The notes under the pieces: model-generated
What the model was told of the DNA's origin: nothing
What the model saw: the letters and a program-made list of their open reading frames with translations, nothing else
The model's database searches: none
Source of the DNA: Shewanella sp. ANA-3
Lineage (GTDB): Bacteria; Pseudomonadota; Gammaproteobacteria; Enterobacterales; Shewanellaceae
Assembly: GCF_000203935.1 (NCBI RefSeq)
Contig: NC_008577.1
Coordinates: 2,294,001 to 2,358,000, forward strand
DNA length: 64,000 nt
Direction: 5' to 3'
Made by a program: the position numbers and the translations under genes
Shown: positions 47,670-58,011 of the stretch, in pieces
How the letters are laid out: every line of letters starts with the position of its first letter
Position numbering within the stretch: the first letter of the stretch is position 1

Positions 47670-48080
47670 TTAGTCTTCTATCACTTCTTGCTGTGGCACG
47701 GCTTTTAGATTAGCGGTTTTACGCGTCGATGGGGTTTGGGCGCGCCTGTTACCGCAAGAATAGGTCACCACGGCAGCACCTTCGGGGGATAAATCGAGTT
47801 CTAAATCTTCGCTAGGAATACAGCAGCAGGGCAGGCATTCGTCGGCATTAAGCTCGGCTAAAGGCTCGGTTAAATAGCTGACGCTGCCGCTAATAATACG
47901 GGTCTTGCAAGCGCCGCAAAAACCACTGCGGCACTCAGAGAAAATGGTCACTTTTTTGGCTTCGAGTGCTTGCAACAACGAATTGTGCTGCTCGGTAAAC
48001 AGCAGCACAGGTTGCCCTTGAAGGCGCACAATGGGCGCCTTCGCAAAGGGGTTGTTTAACAGCAGGTTCGATTTAGCCAT
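47670..48080 (-). CDS. yfaE: Ferredoxin-like YfaE, ribonucleotide reductase cofactor maintenance
   Basis: 136-residue 2Fe-2S plant-type ferredoxin. Cluster ligands are in ECRSGFCGACKTRI and DECLPCCC. In E. coli YfaE reactivates the NrdB diferric-tyrosyl radical. This copy has a C-terminal extension of about 50 residues relative to the 84-residue E. coli protein. It starts 16 bases after the nrdB stop, so nrdA-nrdB-yfaE form one operon. Confidence 0.9.
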   Translation of the reverse strand: MAKSNLLLNNPFAKAPIVRLQGQPVLLFTEQHNSLLQALEAKKVTIFSECRSGFCGACKTRIISGSVSYLTEPLAELNADECLPCCCIPSEDLELDLSPEGAAVVTYSCGNRRAQTPSTRKTANLKAVPQQEVIED

Positions 48081-48096
48081 GAGCAATCAAATCCCG

Positions 48097-49227
48097 TTAG
48101 AGATCGAAATCGAGGAATTCGTCACTGTCGACGGCCGAATCGATTTGACCGACAAGATAAGATGACACTTCGACTTCCTGTGGCGCTACTTGTACCGCGT
48201 CACTCTCTAACCAGTTCTTCATCCAAGGTAGTGGGTTAGACAGCTCGGCATAAGGCAGTGGCAGGTTAACGGACTTCATCCGTTGGTTAGTGATGTACTC
48301 AACGTATTGGCAGAGGATCTGCTCGTTGAGTCCGATCATCGAACCGTCTTTGAACAGGTATTTTGCCCATTCTTTTTCTTGCTCTGCGGCCTTGAGGAAC
48401 AGGTTGTACGCTTCCTGTTGGCATTCTGCGGCAATCTCAGCCATTTCAGGATCGTCTTTGCCGCCCTGCATAATGGTTAAGATATGCTGAGTGCTGTTTA
48501 AGTGCAGCGCTTCGTCACGGGCGATAAGACGAATAATTTTCGCGTTACCTTCCATGAGCTTACGCTCAGCAAATGCGAATGAGCAGGCAAAACTGACGTA
48601 GAAGCGAATCGCTTCGAGGGCGTTCACTGACATCATACACAGGTACAACGCTTTCTTTAGCGTGCGAGTGTTGACTTCAATCGGCTCGCCATCGATCACA
48701 TGGGTACCTTCGCCTAACAGGTGGTAAACCTGTGTCAGCTTGATCAAGTGATCGTAGTATTCGGCAATGTCAGTCGCGCGGCGTAGGATCTCTTGATTCA
48801 CCACGATATCGTCAAAAATCACCGAAGGATCGTTCACGATATTGCGAATAATGTGCGTGTATGAGCGCGAGTGAATTGTCTCGGAGAAAGACCAAGTCTC
48901 AATCCAGGTCTCTAATTCGGGCAGCGACACTAAGGGCAGAAACGCCACGTTAGGCGAGCGACCTTGGATAGAATCGAGCAGCGTTTGGTATTTTAGGTTC
49001 GAAATAAAAATATGCTTTTCATGATCTGGCAGTGAGTTGTAGTCGATTTTATCGCGGCTCACGTCAACTTCTTCGGGGCGCCAGAAGAAAGACAACTGCT
49101 TTTCAATCAGTTTTTCAAACACTTCATATTTTTGTTGGTCATAACGAGCGACGTTAACCGATTGTCCGAAGAACATAGGTTCACGGGTGGCATCGTTGGG
49201 TGTTTGGCAAAAAGTAGAGTAGGTCAT
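48097..49227 (-). CDS. nrdB: Ribonucleoside-diphosphate reductase class Ia beta subunit
   Basis: 376-residue NrdB. Diiron-ligand helices are visible ([80 protein letters not shown]). It holds the tyrosyl radical that starts ribonucleotide reduction in NrdA. ATG 49227 (MTYSTFCQ) is used; the frame opens at 49272. A stable hairpin lies just upstream in the nrdA-nrdB gap. Confidence 0.97.
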   Translation of the reverse strand: MTYSTFCQTPNDATREPMFFGQSVNVARYDQQKYEVFEKLIEKQLSFFWRPEEVDVSRDKIDYNSLPDHEKHIFISNLKYQTLLDSIQGRSPNVAFLPLVSLPELETWIETWSFSETIHSRSYTHIIRNIVNDPSVIFDDIVVNQEILRRATDIAEYYDHLIKLTQVYHLLGEGTHVIDGEPIEVNTRTLKKALYLCMMSVNALEAIRFYVSFACSFAFAERKLMEGNAKIIRLIARDEALHLNSTQHILTIMQGGKDDPEMAEIAAECQQEAYNLFLKAAEQEKEWAKYLFKDGSMIGLNEQILCQYVEYITNQRMKSVNLPLPYAELSNPLPWMKNWLESDAVQVAPQEVEVSSYLVGQIDSAVDSDEFLDFDL

Positions 49228-49248
49228 GGTACGAGTATTCCAATAAGT

Positions 49249-49269
49249 CGGGATCCCAAAGGGATCCCG
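49249..49269. promoter_or_regulatory. Intercistronic hairpin between nrdA and nrdB
   Basis: CGGGATCCC (49249-49257), AAA loop, GGGATCCCG (49261-49269) forms a perfect nine-base stem 19 bases past the nrdA stop and 22 bases upstream of the nrdB start. No T-run follows on either strand, so it is not a terminator. It might adjust mRNA stability or subunit ratio. Confidence 0.6.
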
Positions 49270-49288
49270 CAACCGTTAACATTGAAGA

Positions 49289-51577
49289 TTAGATTTTGCA
49301 GGCGCCGCCAGCACAGCCGTCATCTTCTTTCTCTATGTTGGTAATGTCATCGTGTTGATCCGATGCACCATCGCGAGTGTTATGGTAGTACAGCGTTTTT
49401 ACACCTAACTTATAGGCATTGAGTAAGTCTTTCAGCAGAGTCTGCATCGGAACCTTACGGCCTTCGAAACGCGTTGGGTCATAGTTAGTGTTGGCCGAAA
49501 TCGCTTGGTCAACGAATTTTTGCATGATACCCACGAGCTGTAAGTAACCTTCGTTGCTTGGCATTTGCCATAGCAGCTCGTAGTTGTATTTCAGCTCATC
49601 AAAATCAGGCACCACTTGCTTTAACTGGCCATCTTTACTCGCTTTAACGCTGATCAAACCCCGTGGCGGTTCGATACCGTTGGTCGCGTTTGAGATCTGT
49701 GATGAAGTCTCAGACGGCATCAATGCAGACAGGGTCGAGTTACGTAAACCGTGCTGTTTGATGTCTTGGCGCAGTGTTTCCCAGTCTAAATGCAATGGCT
49801 CGCTGCAAATCTTATCTAAATCACGTTTGTAGGTATCGATAGGTAAAATACCTTGAGCGTAAGTGGTCTCATTAAATAATGGGCACGCACCTTTCTCTTT
49901 CGCCAGATTCATTGACGCCTTGAGCAGATAGAACTGAATCGCTTCAAAGGTCTTGTGAGTCAGGTTGTTCGCGCTACCATCGGAGTACTTCATGCCATTC
50001 TTCGCTAAGTAGTTCGCAAAGTTGATAACACCAATACCTAAGGTACGACGGTTCATCGATGAAATTTCGGCCGCTTTGATTGGATAATCTTGGTAATCCA
50101 GTAGGTTATCCAGTGCACGTACCGCTAAATCGGCTAATGGCTCAAGCTCGGCTAAGTTTTTGATTGCACCTAAGTTTAACGCTGACAGTGTACACAGCGC
50201 GATTTCACCGTTTGGATCGTCAATGTTGTTCAACGGCTTAGTCGGCAGCGCGATTTCAAGACAAAGGTTAGATTGTCTGATCGGAGCGACTTTCGAGTCG
50301 AACGGACTGTGGGTATTACAGTGGTCGACGTTTTGGATGTAGATACGGCCCGTTGAAGCACGCTCTTGCATCATCAATGAGAACAGTTCAACTGCTTTCA
50401 ATGTCTTCTTACGAATGCTGCTGTCTTGCTCATATTGCAGGTACAGACGTTCGAATTCGTCTTGATCTTCGAAGAAGGCATCGTAAAGACCTGGTACGTC
50501 AGATGGGCTGAACAGGCTAATGTTTTCGCCTTTGATCAGACGTTGGTACATCAGCTTGTTGAGCTGCACGCCGTAGTCTAAGTGGCGAATACGGTTATCT
50601 TCAACACCGCGGTTGTTTTTCAGTACCAGCAGCGATTCTACTTCTAAGTGCCAAATGGGGTAGAAGAGGGTCGCTGCACCACCACGAACGCCGCCTTGCG
50701 AGCAAGATTTTACCGCCGTTTGGAAATACTTGTAGAAAGGTAAGCAACCGGTGTGGAAGGCTTCGCCGCCACGGATTGGGCTACCTAATGCACGGATACG
50801 ACCCGCGTTGATACCGATACCTGCGCGTTGGCTCACATACTTCACGATAGAAGAGGCGGTCGCGTTGATAGAATCTAAGCTGTCGCCACATTCAATCAGT
50901 ACGCATGAACTGAATTGACGTGTTGGCGTGCGTACACCTGCCATGATTGGCGTTGGCAGCGAAATCTTAAAGGTCGATACCGCGTCGTAAAAATCTTTAA
51001 CATATTGCAGGCGCGTTTCTTTTGGATAACGGGCAAACAAACAGGCTGCCACTAGAATATAGAGGAACTGGGCGCTCTCGTAGATCTCGTGGGTCACACG
51101 GTTTTGTACCAGATACTTACCTTCGAGCTGTTTTACTGCCGCGTAGGAGAAGTTCATATCGCGCCAGTGGTCGATATAGCTGTCCATAATATCGAGTTCT
51201 TCGCGGGTGTAATCCTGCAGAATATGCATATCATACTTGCCAAGCTCGACCAGTTTAGTCACATGGTCGTATAACTTTGGCGGCTCGAACTGACCAAAGG
51301 CCTTCTTACGTAAATGGAATACGGCTAAGCGCGCAGCCAGAAACTGATAATCCGGTGATTCTGGGGAAATTAAATCCGCCGCAGATTTGATGATCGTTTC
51401 GTGGATAGCTTCGGTTGGGATCCCGTCGAAAAACTGTAAATGCGTGCGAAGTTCAACTTCAGAAACAGAAACGTTTTTTAATCCCTTGGCTGCCCAAGTA
51501 ATTACGCGGTGTATCTTATCGAGATCGATTGTCTCACGTGCACCACAGCGTTTTGTGACTGTCATATTGCTATTCAT
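49289..51577 (-). CDS. nrdA: Ribonucleoside-diphosphate reductase class Ia alpha subunit
   Basis: 762-residue NrdA. The N-terminal ATP-cone (TVTKRCGARETIDLDKIHRVITWAAKGL, first 35 residues) gives dATP feedback control. Active-site segments include SSCVLIECGDSLDS, NLCLEIALPT and the C-terminal redox pair CAGGACKI. ATG 51577 (MNSNMTVTKR) matches the family; the frame opens at 51646. Tandem NrdR-type boxes lie upstream. Confidence 0.97.
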   Translation of the reverse strand: MNSNMTVTKRCGARETIDLDKIHRVITWAAKGLKNVSVSEVELRTHLQFFDGIPTEAIHETIIKSAADLISPESPDYQFLAARLAVFHLRKKAFGQFEPPKLYDHVTKLVELGKYDMHILQDYTREELDIMDSYIDHWRDMNFSYAAVKQLEGKYLVQNRVTHEIYESAQFLYILVAACLFARYPKETRLQYVKDFYDAVSTFKISLPTPIMAGVRTPTRQFSSCVLIECGDSLDSINATASSIVKYVSQRAGIGINAGRIRALGSPIRGGEAFHTGCLPFYKYFQTAVKSCSQGGVRGGAATLFYPIWHLEVESLLVLKNNRGVEDNRIRHLDYGVQLNKLMYQRLIKGENISLFSPSDVPGLYDAFFEDQDEFERLYLQYEQDSSIRKKTLKAVELFSLMMQERASTGRIYIQNVDHCNTHSPFDSKVAPIRQSNLCLEIALPTKPLNNIDDPNGEIALCTLSALNLGAIKNLAELEPLADLAVRALDNLLDYQDYPIKAAEISSMNRRTLGIGVINFANYLAKNGMKYSDGSANNLTHKTFEAIQFYLLKASMNLAKEKGACPLFNETTYAQGILPIDTYKRDLDKICSEPLHLDWETLRQDIKQHGLRNSTLSALMPSETSSQISNATNGIEPPRGLISVKASKDGQLKQVVPDFDELKYNYELLWQMPSNEGYLQLVGIMQKFVDQAISANTNYDPTRFEGRKVPMQTLLKDLLNAYKLGVKTLYYHNTRDGASDQHDDITNIEKEDDGCAGGACKI

Positions 51578-51732
51578 TGAAGAGAGGCCTTGGTTCTGAT
51601 ATCTGTTCAGGTGAACTAAGTCACCGTACGTTTCCTTGTAAAACAATCAACCTGAAAACCCTTAATACTGCTGACTATGCAGAAGATAGTCGATTTAACG
51701 GGGAACTTCTAGTGTGTCTGATTGCTACCTAT

Positions 51733-51779
51733 ACACAAGATATGGTGTTTTAAATAATCTGAGATACAAGATAGTGAGG
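51733..51779. promoter_or_regulatory. Tandem NrdR boxes of the nrdAB promoter
   Basis: ACACAAGATATGGTGT (51733-51748) and ATACAAGATAGTGAGG (51764-51779) resemble the 16-base NrdR box (ACAC-w-AtATaT-w-GTGT). Their starts are 31 bases apart, the three-helical-turn spacing usual for NrdR. NrdR is the ATP/dATP-sensing repressor of ribonucleotide reductase genes. Confidence 0.75.
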
Positions 51780-51817
51780 TTTGCCGCTATTTGCAAGTCT
51801 CAATTCAGGGGGTATCT

Positions 51818-51826
51818 TGTGGATAT
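51818..51826 (-). promoter_or_regulatory. DnaA-box-like site upstream of nrdA
   Basis: TGTGGATAT is one mismatch from the DnaA box (TGTGGATAA, complement of TTATCCACA). E. coli nrdAB also has upstream DnaA boxes. On its own this is a weak match. Confidence 0.4.
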
Positions 51827-52062
51827 CTTGAGGATAAAGAAAAGCGTTAGTGATGACTAACCCTGAAGCTCAAATTGAGATTAGCGTGCAACATTGATGA
51901 CGTTTTTTTGCGCAAATTTCACTGTGTGATCGATCGCTAAAATAAGCAGCGATTGCGATCGCAAGGATTGACCCTTAGCCTAAATTGCATTACCAGCAAA
52001 TGGGGCAGAATTTCGCCATTAATGGTTAAGTTGAGCAATTAGCACGAGTCGGTCCGTTACCG

Positions 52063-52737
52063 CTATTTCGCTAATGCTTGGCTTAATGCCGAATGCAAAC
52101 TCGATGGCGAGGTAAACTGTGCATAGGCAGGCCATGCATCGGGCGTATCGGCCTCACCCAAATATCCCCACAGCGCTATAACGCCGAGCATGCCCGCCGC
52201 TTGGGCCGCGAGTAAATCCCGCTCGGCATCCCCTAAATAGAGGATTTGCTGTGGTAGGCACTGCAATTGCTGTGCGCCCAATAGCATTGGTGCGGTATGG
52301 GGCTTGGGATAACGAGTGGAATCGCCACTGATCATCACCGGCATACGTGAGCTGAGCTTAAGTTTATGCAATAGAGGGCGAGTAAAGCGGGCGGGTTTAT
52401 TGGTGATCACCCCAAATGGTACGCGGCACAACTCGAGCCAATCGAGCAGGGGGGCGATACCATCAAACAACTGGCAATGGTCGCCATTGATCCTTTGATA
52501 GTGGGCGAGGAGTCCTTGCTGTACTTGAGTGCGCAGGGCGTCATCCGCGCCGGGAATCGCCGCATCGACTAAGGCAAAGCTGCCATGGGAGGCAGCGCTA
52601 CGCATATCTGCTAAAGGTTTTGCTGCGATACCGACATCCGACAAACTGAGGTTAAGGGCCTGAACCAGATCCGGCGCGGTATCGGCAAGGGTACCGTCAA
52701 GGTCGAATAAGACCCCTTTAACCTCAGCTAAACTCAT
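52063..52737 (-). CDS. HAD-IA phosphatase (Gph/MupP-like)
   Basis: 224-residue HAD hydrolase. Motif I FDLDGTLADTAPDLVQ, motif II GVITNKP, the lysine of motif III (SGDSTRYPKPHTAPML) and motif IV YLGDAERDLLAAQAAGM are intact. It could be a phosphoglycolate phosphatase (Gph) or, by its position beside ubiG near gyrA, a homologue of Pseudomonas MupP (N-acetylmuramate-6-phosphate phosphatase in cell-wall recycling). It starts one base after the ubiG stop, so the two are co-translated. Confidence 0.85.
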   Translation of the reverse strand: MSLAEVKGVLFDLDGTLADTAPDLVQALNLSLSDVGIAAKPLADMRSAASHGSFALVDAAIPGADDALRTQVQQGLLAHYQRINGDHCQLFDGIAPLLDWLELCRVPFGVITNKPARFTRPLLHKLKLSSRMPVMISGDSTRYPKPHTAPMLLGAQQLQCLPQQILYLGDAERDLLAAQAAGMLGVIALWGYLGEADTPDAWPAYAQFTSPSSLHSALSQALAK

Positions 52738-52738
52738 C

Positions 52739-53449
52739 TTAATCTACCTTTTGCGTCGCAATCATATAATTAACATCGACCTTTGGCGTGTACTTAAAGA
52801 TCCCCGTCAGTGGGTTATAGGTGATCCCAAGTGCATCTTTACAGAGAAGATCGGTGTTATCGACTAAGGCCATGAGTTCCGATGGCTTGATGAACTTATT
52901 ATGGTCATGGGTGCCAATGGGCAGCATCTTTAATAGGTACTCGGCGCCGATAATGGTCTCGACGAAAGACTTAATGTTACGGTTGATGGTTGAGAAAAAC
53001 ACAAAACCGCCGGGTTTAACCATATCGCAGCAGGCTTGAATGACTGATTGTGGATCTGGTACATGCTCGAGCATCTCCATACAGGTCACCACATCATAGT
53101 ATTCGCGGTGTTCTTCCCGATGGGCCTCGGCAGTGTTTTTGACATAGTTGATGCTCACGCCAGTTTCCAGTGCATGTAAACGCGCGACTTCTAATGGTTC
53201 TTCACCCATATCGAGGCCGTGAACGATCGCGCCGATGCGCGCCATGCTTTCGGATAAAATGCCGCCGCCGCAGCCGACGTCCAGCACTTTCTTACCAAAA
53301 ATCCCGCCTGCCGTTTGATCGATATAGTTAAGGCGCAGGGGATTTAATAGATGCAGCGGCTTAAACTCGCCGTTGAGATCCCACCAGGTTTCGGCCATAC
53401 GTTCAAACTTTGCGATTTCCAGCGGGTCTACGTTGGTATTCTGTTGCAT
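52739..53449 (-). CDS. ubiG: Ubiquinone biosynthesis O-methyltransferase UbiG
   Basis: 236-residue SAM methyltransferase that performs both O-methylations of ubiquinone synthesis. Conserved segments are [41 protein letters not shown] and [13 protein letters not shown] 53449 with AGGTAAT upstream is chosen over the longer frame to 53563. A TATAAT lies 35 bases upstream on the minus strand. It is divergent from gyrA and is followed by the HAD gene. Confidence 0.96.
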   Translation of the reverse strand: MQQNTNVDPLEIAKFERMAETWWDLNGEFKPLHLLNPLRLNYIDQTAGGIFGKKVLDVGCGGGILSESMARIGAIVHGLDMGEEPLEVARLHALETGVSINYVKNTAEAHREEHREYYDVVTCMEMLEHVPDPQSVIQACCDMVKPGGFVFFSTINRNIKSFVETIIGAEYLLKMLPIGTHDHNKFIKPSELMALVDNTDLLCKDALGITYNPLTGIFKYTPKVDVNYMIATQKVD

Positions 53450-53834
53450 GCTATTACCTATTACGGCTGTCATTGTGCGGCTATTATAACGACAATGGGG
53501 GATAAACACAGTATTGGCTGATCCTAAGTCTTTGTGGTTGAGTGAAATTTCAACAATTATCATTAATTCTTAAACACTTTGTGAAGCTGAGCGGTTTTTC
53601 TGCTCAGAGATTAATCAAGTCTTGGCCTTAATTTCGCCATTAACAACGGATTTTATCGGGTTTAAAAGGGCAAATTGACAGTGTTTTCATCTATTAAGCC
53701 ACATCCTTTGCAATTCACGTAGGATAGGTCTGGCGACATTAAATAACTGTGTTAGAATGCCAAATCACGTTTTTGGGCCGCTCAATGATACGGATTATAC
53801 GTTGTCGGCTAATTTTCAGGGGAACGAGCAGTTT
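53450..53834. other. ubiG/gyrA divergent intergenic region
   Basis: About 385 bases with no convincing gene. A minus-strand TATAAT (53488-53483) suits ubiG. TAGAAT (53753-53758) is a possible -10 for gyrA without a clear -35. No other element was recognised. Confidence 0.5.
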
Positions 53835-56591
53835 ATGACTGATCTGGCATCATCTATTTCGCCAATTAATATCGAAGACGAACTAAAGAATTCGTACCTT
53901 GATTACGCCATGAGCGTCATCGTGGGACGTGCATTACCAGACGTGCGTGATGGCCTTAAGCCTGTGCATCGCCGCGTGCTGTTTGCCATGAGTGAATTGA
54001 AGAACGATTGGAACAAGCCGTACAAAAAGTCTGCCCGTGTGGTTGGTGACGTGATCGGTAAATATCACCCCCATGGTGATTCGGCGGTTTACGATACTAT
54101 CGTACGTATGGCTCAGCCTTTCTCTCTGCGTTACACCTTAGTCGACGGTCAAGGAAACTTCGGTTCGGTTGACGGTGACTCCGCAGCGGCAATGCGTTAT
54201 ACCGAAATCCGTATGGATAAGTTAGCGCACCAGCTCCTCGCCGATCTTGAAAAAGAAACCGTTGACTATGTGCCCAACTACGATGGCACAGAACAAATTC
54301 CCGCTGTATTACCGACACGTGTCCCTAACCTGTTAATCAACGGTTCATCGGGTATTGCGGTCGGTATGGCGACAAACATTCCGCCTCACAACTTAACCGA
54401 AGTGGTCAAAGGCTGTTTAGCGCTGATCGCCGATCCTGCGCTGTCTATCGAACAGTTGATGGAACATATTCCTGGCCCAGACTTCCCAACGGCTGCGATT
54501 ATCAACGGCCGTAAAGGCATTATCGATGCGTATAAGACGGGCCGCGGCCGCGCCGTCATGCGCGCACTGGCTGAAGTCGAAACCGAAGATAACGGCCGTG
54601 AACGCATTATCGTCACCGAAATTCCTTATCAGGTGAACAAGGCGAAACTCATCGAGAAAATCGCTGAGTTAGTCAAAGATAAGAAGATTGAAGGCATTAG
54701 CGGCCTGCGCGACGAGTCTGACAAAGACGGTATGCGTATCGTTATTGAAATCAAACGCGGTGAAGTGGGTGAAGTTGTTTTGAATAACCTCTATGCCCAG
54801 ACACAAATGCAATGTTCTTTTGGTATCAACATGGTGGCATTGACCAATGGTCAGCCTAAGTTGTTCAACTTAAAAGAAATGCTCGAATGCTTTATCCTGC
54901 ACCGCCGTGAAGTGGTGACTCGCCGTACCGTATTCGAACTGCGTAAAGCGCGCGAACGTGCCCATATTCTTGAGGCATTAGCGGTCGCACTCGCCAATAT
55001 CGATCCGATTATTGCGCTGATCAAAGCATCTCCTACCCCAGCTGATGCGAAAGTCAAACTGGTTGAGCAGGGCTGGGCACTTGGCCATGTACAGGGCATG
55101 CTTGAAAAAGCGGGTGACGATGCGGCGCGTCCTGAATGGTTAGAGCCAGAATTCGGTATCCGTGATGGCTTATATTACCTGACCGAGCAACAGGCTCAGG
55201 CGATCCTTGAGCTGCGTTTACACCGTTTAACTGGTCTTGAGCACGATAAGATCATCGCCGAATACGAAGAGCTGCTCGAGTTCATCGCGGGTCTGCTGTT
55301 TATTCTGCGCAGCCCTGAGCGTTTGATGGAAGTCATCAAAGAAGAGCTAGAAGAAATTCTGGCTGAATACGGTGATGCACGCCGCACTGTCATCAACGCT
55401 AATGAAATTGATATGAGTCTTGAAGACTTAATCAACGAAGAAGACGTGGTTGTGACCCTGTCACACTTAGGTTACGCCAAGTACCAACCGCTGAGCGATT
55501 ACCAAGCCCAGCGCCGTGGTGGTAAGGGTAAAGCCGCGACTAAAGTGAAAGACGAAGATTTCGTTGAAAAACTACTGGTTGCCAACACTCACGATACGAT
55601 TCTGTGCTTCTCTGATTTCGGTAAGATGTACTGGCTCAAGGTCTATCAATTACCGCTGGCAAGCCGCACATCGCGCGGGCGTCCGATTGTTAACTTACTG
55701 CCGCTGTCCGATGGCGAACGCATTACGGCGATTCTGCCGGTGCGTGAATACGCAGAAGATAAGTACATCATCATGGCGACTTCTAACGGTACCGTGAAGA
55801 AAACTGCGCTGACGGCTTACAGCAACCCACGTGCTAACGGCATTATCGCCGTGAACCTGAAAGATGGTGACCAACTGATCGGTGTCGATATCACTAATGG
55901 TGATGATGAGATCATGTTGTTCTCGAACGAAGGTAAAGTGGTTCGCTTTAAAGAAGGCGAAGAAGTCGCCGTACTCGATGAAAACGGCAACGCAGTGCTG
56001 GACGAAGAAGGCAACCCTCAAATCAACTTCAAGGGCGTGCGTCCAATGGGCCGCGGCGCGACAGGTGTTCGCGGTATCAAGCTCGAAGAAGGTCAAAGAG
56101 TAGTGTCTCTCATCGTACCTAAGGGCGATGGCGCTATCTTAACCGTGACCGAAAACGGTTACGGTAAACGTACTGAACTGTCCGAATACCCATCGAAGAG
56201 CCGCGCGACCAAAGGTGTGGTATCGATCAAGGTGAGCGAGCGTAACGGTGCAGTGGTTGGCGCGGTACAAGTTGGCGGCAATGACGAAATCATGCTCATC
56301 AGCGACAAAGGTACCTTAGTGCGTACGCCAGCGAACGGTGTGTCTATCATCGGCCGTAACACCCAAGGTGTGACCATTATCCGTACCGCAAGTGACGAGA
56401 AAGTGGTTGGTCTGCAGCGTATTGATGAGATCCAAGGCGACGAAGATGAAGTCGAGCTGGATGAAAACGGTATGCCAATCGTCCCAGTTGTCACTGAAGG
56501 TGACTCTGTTCAAGAAGAGCCTTTAGAGGATGAACTGGAAGAAGAATTAGACGAAGACGAAGAGCTTGACGACGAGCAAGACGAAGACTAA
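53835..56591 (+). CDS. gyrA: DNA gyrase subunit A
   Basis: 918-residue type IIA topoisomerase subunit. The quinolone-resistance region reads [12 protein letters not shown] with Ser83 and Asp87 in E. coli numbering, so it appears wild type. The catalytic tyrosine is Tyr122 ([10 protein letters not shown]). The C-terminal beta-pinwheel carries the GyrA box QRRGGKGK. It ends in a strongly acidic tail of about 35 residues and is longer than the 875-residue E. coli protein. ATG 53835 (MTDLASS) aligns with the E. coli start. A terminator follows. Confidence 0.98.
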   Translation: MTDLASSISPINIEDELKNSYLDYAMSVIVGRALPDVRDGLKPVHRRVLFAMSELKNDWNKPYKKSARVVGDVIGKYHPHGDSAVYDTIVRMAQPFSLRYTLVDGQGNFGSVDGDSAAAMRYTEIRMDKLAHQLLADLEKETVDYVPNYDGTEQIPAVLPTRVPNLLINGSSGIAVGMATNIPPHNLTEVVKGCLALIADPALSIEQLMEHIPGPDFPTAAIINGRKGIIDAYKTGRGRAVMRALAEVETEDNGRERIIVTEIPYQVNKAKLIEKIAELVKDKKIEGISGLRDESDKDGMRIVIEIKRGEVGEVVLNNLYAQTQMQCSFGINMVALTNGQPKLFNLKEMLECFILHRREVVTRRTVFELRKARERAHILEALAVALANIDPIIALIKASPTPADAKVKLVEQGWALGHVQGMLEKAGDDAARPEWLEPEFGIRDGLYYLTEQQAQAILELRLHRLTGLEHDKIIAEYEELLEFIAGLLFILRSPERLMEVIKEELEEILAEYGDARRTVINANEIDMSLEDLINEEDVVVTLSHLGYAKYQPLSDYQAQRRGGKGKAATKVKDEDFVEKLLVANTHDTILCFSDFGKMYWLKVYQLPLASRTSRGRPIVNLLPLSDGERITAILPVREYAEDKYIIMATSNGTVKKTALTAYSNPRANGIIAVNLKDGDQLIGVDITNGDDEIMLFSNEGKVVRFKEGEEVAVLDENGNAVLDEEGNPQINFKGVRPMGRGATGVRGIKLEEGQRVVSLIVPKGDGAILTVTENGYGKRTELSEYPSKSRATKGVVSIKVSERNGAVVGAVQVGGNDEIMLISDKGTLVRTPANGVSIIGRNTQGVTIIRTASDEKVVGLQRIDEIQGDEDEVELDENGMPIVPVVTEGDSVQEEPLEDELEEELDEDEELDDEQDED

Positions 56592-56603
56592 TTCGAGAGT
56601 ATG

Positions 56604-56637
56604 AAAACGAGCGTCCAATTGGACGCTCGTTTTTTTC
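56604..56637 (+). terminator. gyrA terminator
   Basis: AAAACGAGCGTCC (56604-56616), AATT loop, GGACGCTCGTTTT (56621-56633) and further T residues, 13 bases after the gyrA stop. Confidence 0.93.
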
Positions 56638-56696
56638 ATGGCAACGTTTTATTTTATGAATTCTAATATCATGGTTTGTAAATAAGGAGAGTGGCA

Positions 56697-57788
56697 GTGA
56701 GCGCGATTTATAATTTCTGTGCAGGTCCTGCGATGTTACCCGCAGCGGTAATGAAAAAAGCACAACAGGAATTACTCGATTGGAATGGGCTAGGTGTCTC
56801 CGTGATGGAAGTCAGCCACAGAGGTAAGGAGTTTATCGCGCTGACCAAGCAAGCTGAGGCGGATTTACGCGAGCTGATGCACATTCCACAGAACTATCAT
56901 GTGTTGTTTATGCACGGCGGTGGTCGCGGTCAGTTCTCTGCCGTTGTGAATAATTTTTTAGGCAACCAAGGCAGAGCCCTGTATTTAGTCAGTGGTCAAT
57001 GGTCTTCTGCAGCATTAGCCGAAGCACAAAAGCTGGCGGGTGACACTCAAATTGATAGCCTTAACATTGTTGAAAAACATAATGGACTCAATGCAGTAGT
57101 GCTGCCTGAACTGCATAAGATTGATGCCGATTACCGTTATGTGCACTACTGCCCAAATGAGACAGTTGATGGTATCGAAATTTTTGATGAGTTAGACAGT
57201 CCATGGCCGATTGTCGCCGACTTATCATCTACCATTATGTCTCGCGAAATCGATGTCAGTCGTTACGGTTTAATCTATGCTGGCGCACAGAAGAACATTG
57301 GTCCTTCGGGCTTATCTATTGTGATCGTGCGTGATGATATGTTGAAGCTGCCGAGTTTAACCCAATCATCCATCATGGATTACCGTTTAGCCGTTGAGCA
57401 TGACTCCATGTTCAACACGCCGCCAACCTTTGCTTGGTACTTAGCGGCTGAAGTATTTGCTTGGCTCAAATCCTTAGGTGGTGTGGCTAGTATCGCGAAA
57501 ATCAATCAGCAAAAAGCGCAAATGCTGTATGCCTGTATCGATGCCAATCCTTTCTATAAAAATGGTGTCGTCGCGGCAAACCGCTCACAAATGAACGTGA
57601 CTTTCCAACTGGCGGATGAATCCCTTGATGGCGCCTTCTTAAAAGAGGCCGAAGCGGCGGGCCTAGTGGCCTTAAAAGGTCATCGAATCGTTGGTGGCAT
57701 GCGTGCCAGCCTTTACAATGCGATGCCACTTGAAGGTGTCGCCGCGCTGGTGAGCTTTATGAACGAATTTGCGGCAAAGCATAGCTAA
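56697..57788 (+). CDS. serC: Phosphoserine aminotransferase SerC
   Basis: 363-residue class V PLP aminotransferase for serine and pyridoxine synthesis. Motifs include [14 protein letters not shown], the PLP lysine in [14 protein letters not shown] and [19 protein letters not shown] 56697 is preferred to GTG 56691 because AAGGAGA ends at 56690 and leaves six bases of spacing. It is convergent with the aminotransferase gene at 58012. Confidence 0.96.
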   Translation: MSAIYNFCAGPAMLPAAVMKKAQQELLDWNGLGVSVMEVSHRGKEFIALTKQAEADLRELMHIPQNYHVLFMHGGGRGQFSAVVNNFLGNQGRALYLVSGQWSSAALAEAQKLAGDTQIDSLNIVEKHNGLNAVVLPELHKIDADYRYVHYCPNETVDGIEIFDELDSPWPIVADLSSTIMSREIDVSRYGLIYAGAQKNIGPSGLSIVIVRDDMLKLPSLTQSSIMDYRLAVEHDSMFNTPPTFAWYLAAEVFAWLKSLGGVASIAKINQQKAQMLYACIDANPFYKNGVVAANRSQMNVTFQLADESLDGAFLKEAEAAGLVALKGHRIVGGMRASLYNAMPLEGVAALVSFMNEFAAKHS

Positions 57789-57874
57789 GCCAAGTAATGA
57801 AGTTTACCTAACTTGCTTAACTCGCTGATTGATACGTGTCGTTTAAAGTCAGTTTTAACAGCGTAAAGTGAGAA

Positions 57875-57904
57875 AAAAAACGAATGCCTAGGCATTCGTT
57901 TTTT
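57875..57904. terminator. Bidirectional terminator between serC and aspC-like gene
   Basis: CGAATGCC-TA-GGCATTCG (57881-57898) is flanked by runs of A on the left and T on the right, so it can end transcription from both convergent genes. Confidence 0.88.
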
Positions 57905-58011
57905 ATTGGTTGCATAAAGCTTAAAGTTAATATGAAAGCATGCACTAAGTAATAGCTAAAGGAAGGCTAGGGGACTTAGGCCGAATTAGGCGCTTCATCC
58001 CAACAGTCTTG

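Larger units (their letters stand above)
51578..52062. other. nrdA upstream region
   Basis: About 485 bases without a gene, between nrdA (leftward) and the HAD gene stop. It holds two NrdR-type boxes (51733-51748, 51764-51779), a DnaA-box-like sequence (51818-51826) and a GATC-rich stretch with the palindrome TTGCGATCGCAA (51953-51964). Confidence 0.7.

Noticed and set aside
51953..51964. TTGCGATCGCAA palindrome and nearby GATC sites considered as a replication origin element
   Set aside because: Only a few GATC sites and one imperfect DnaA box, with no DnaA-box array or AT-rich unwinding element.
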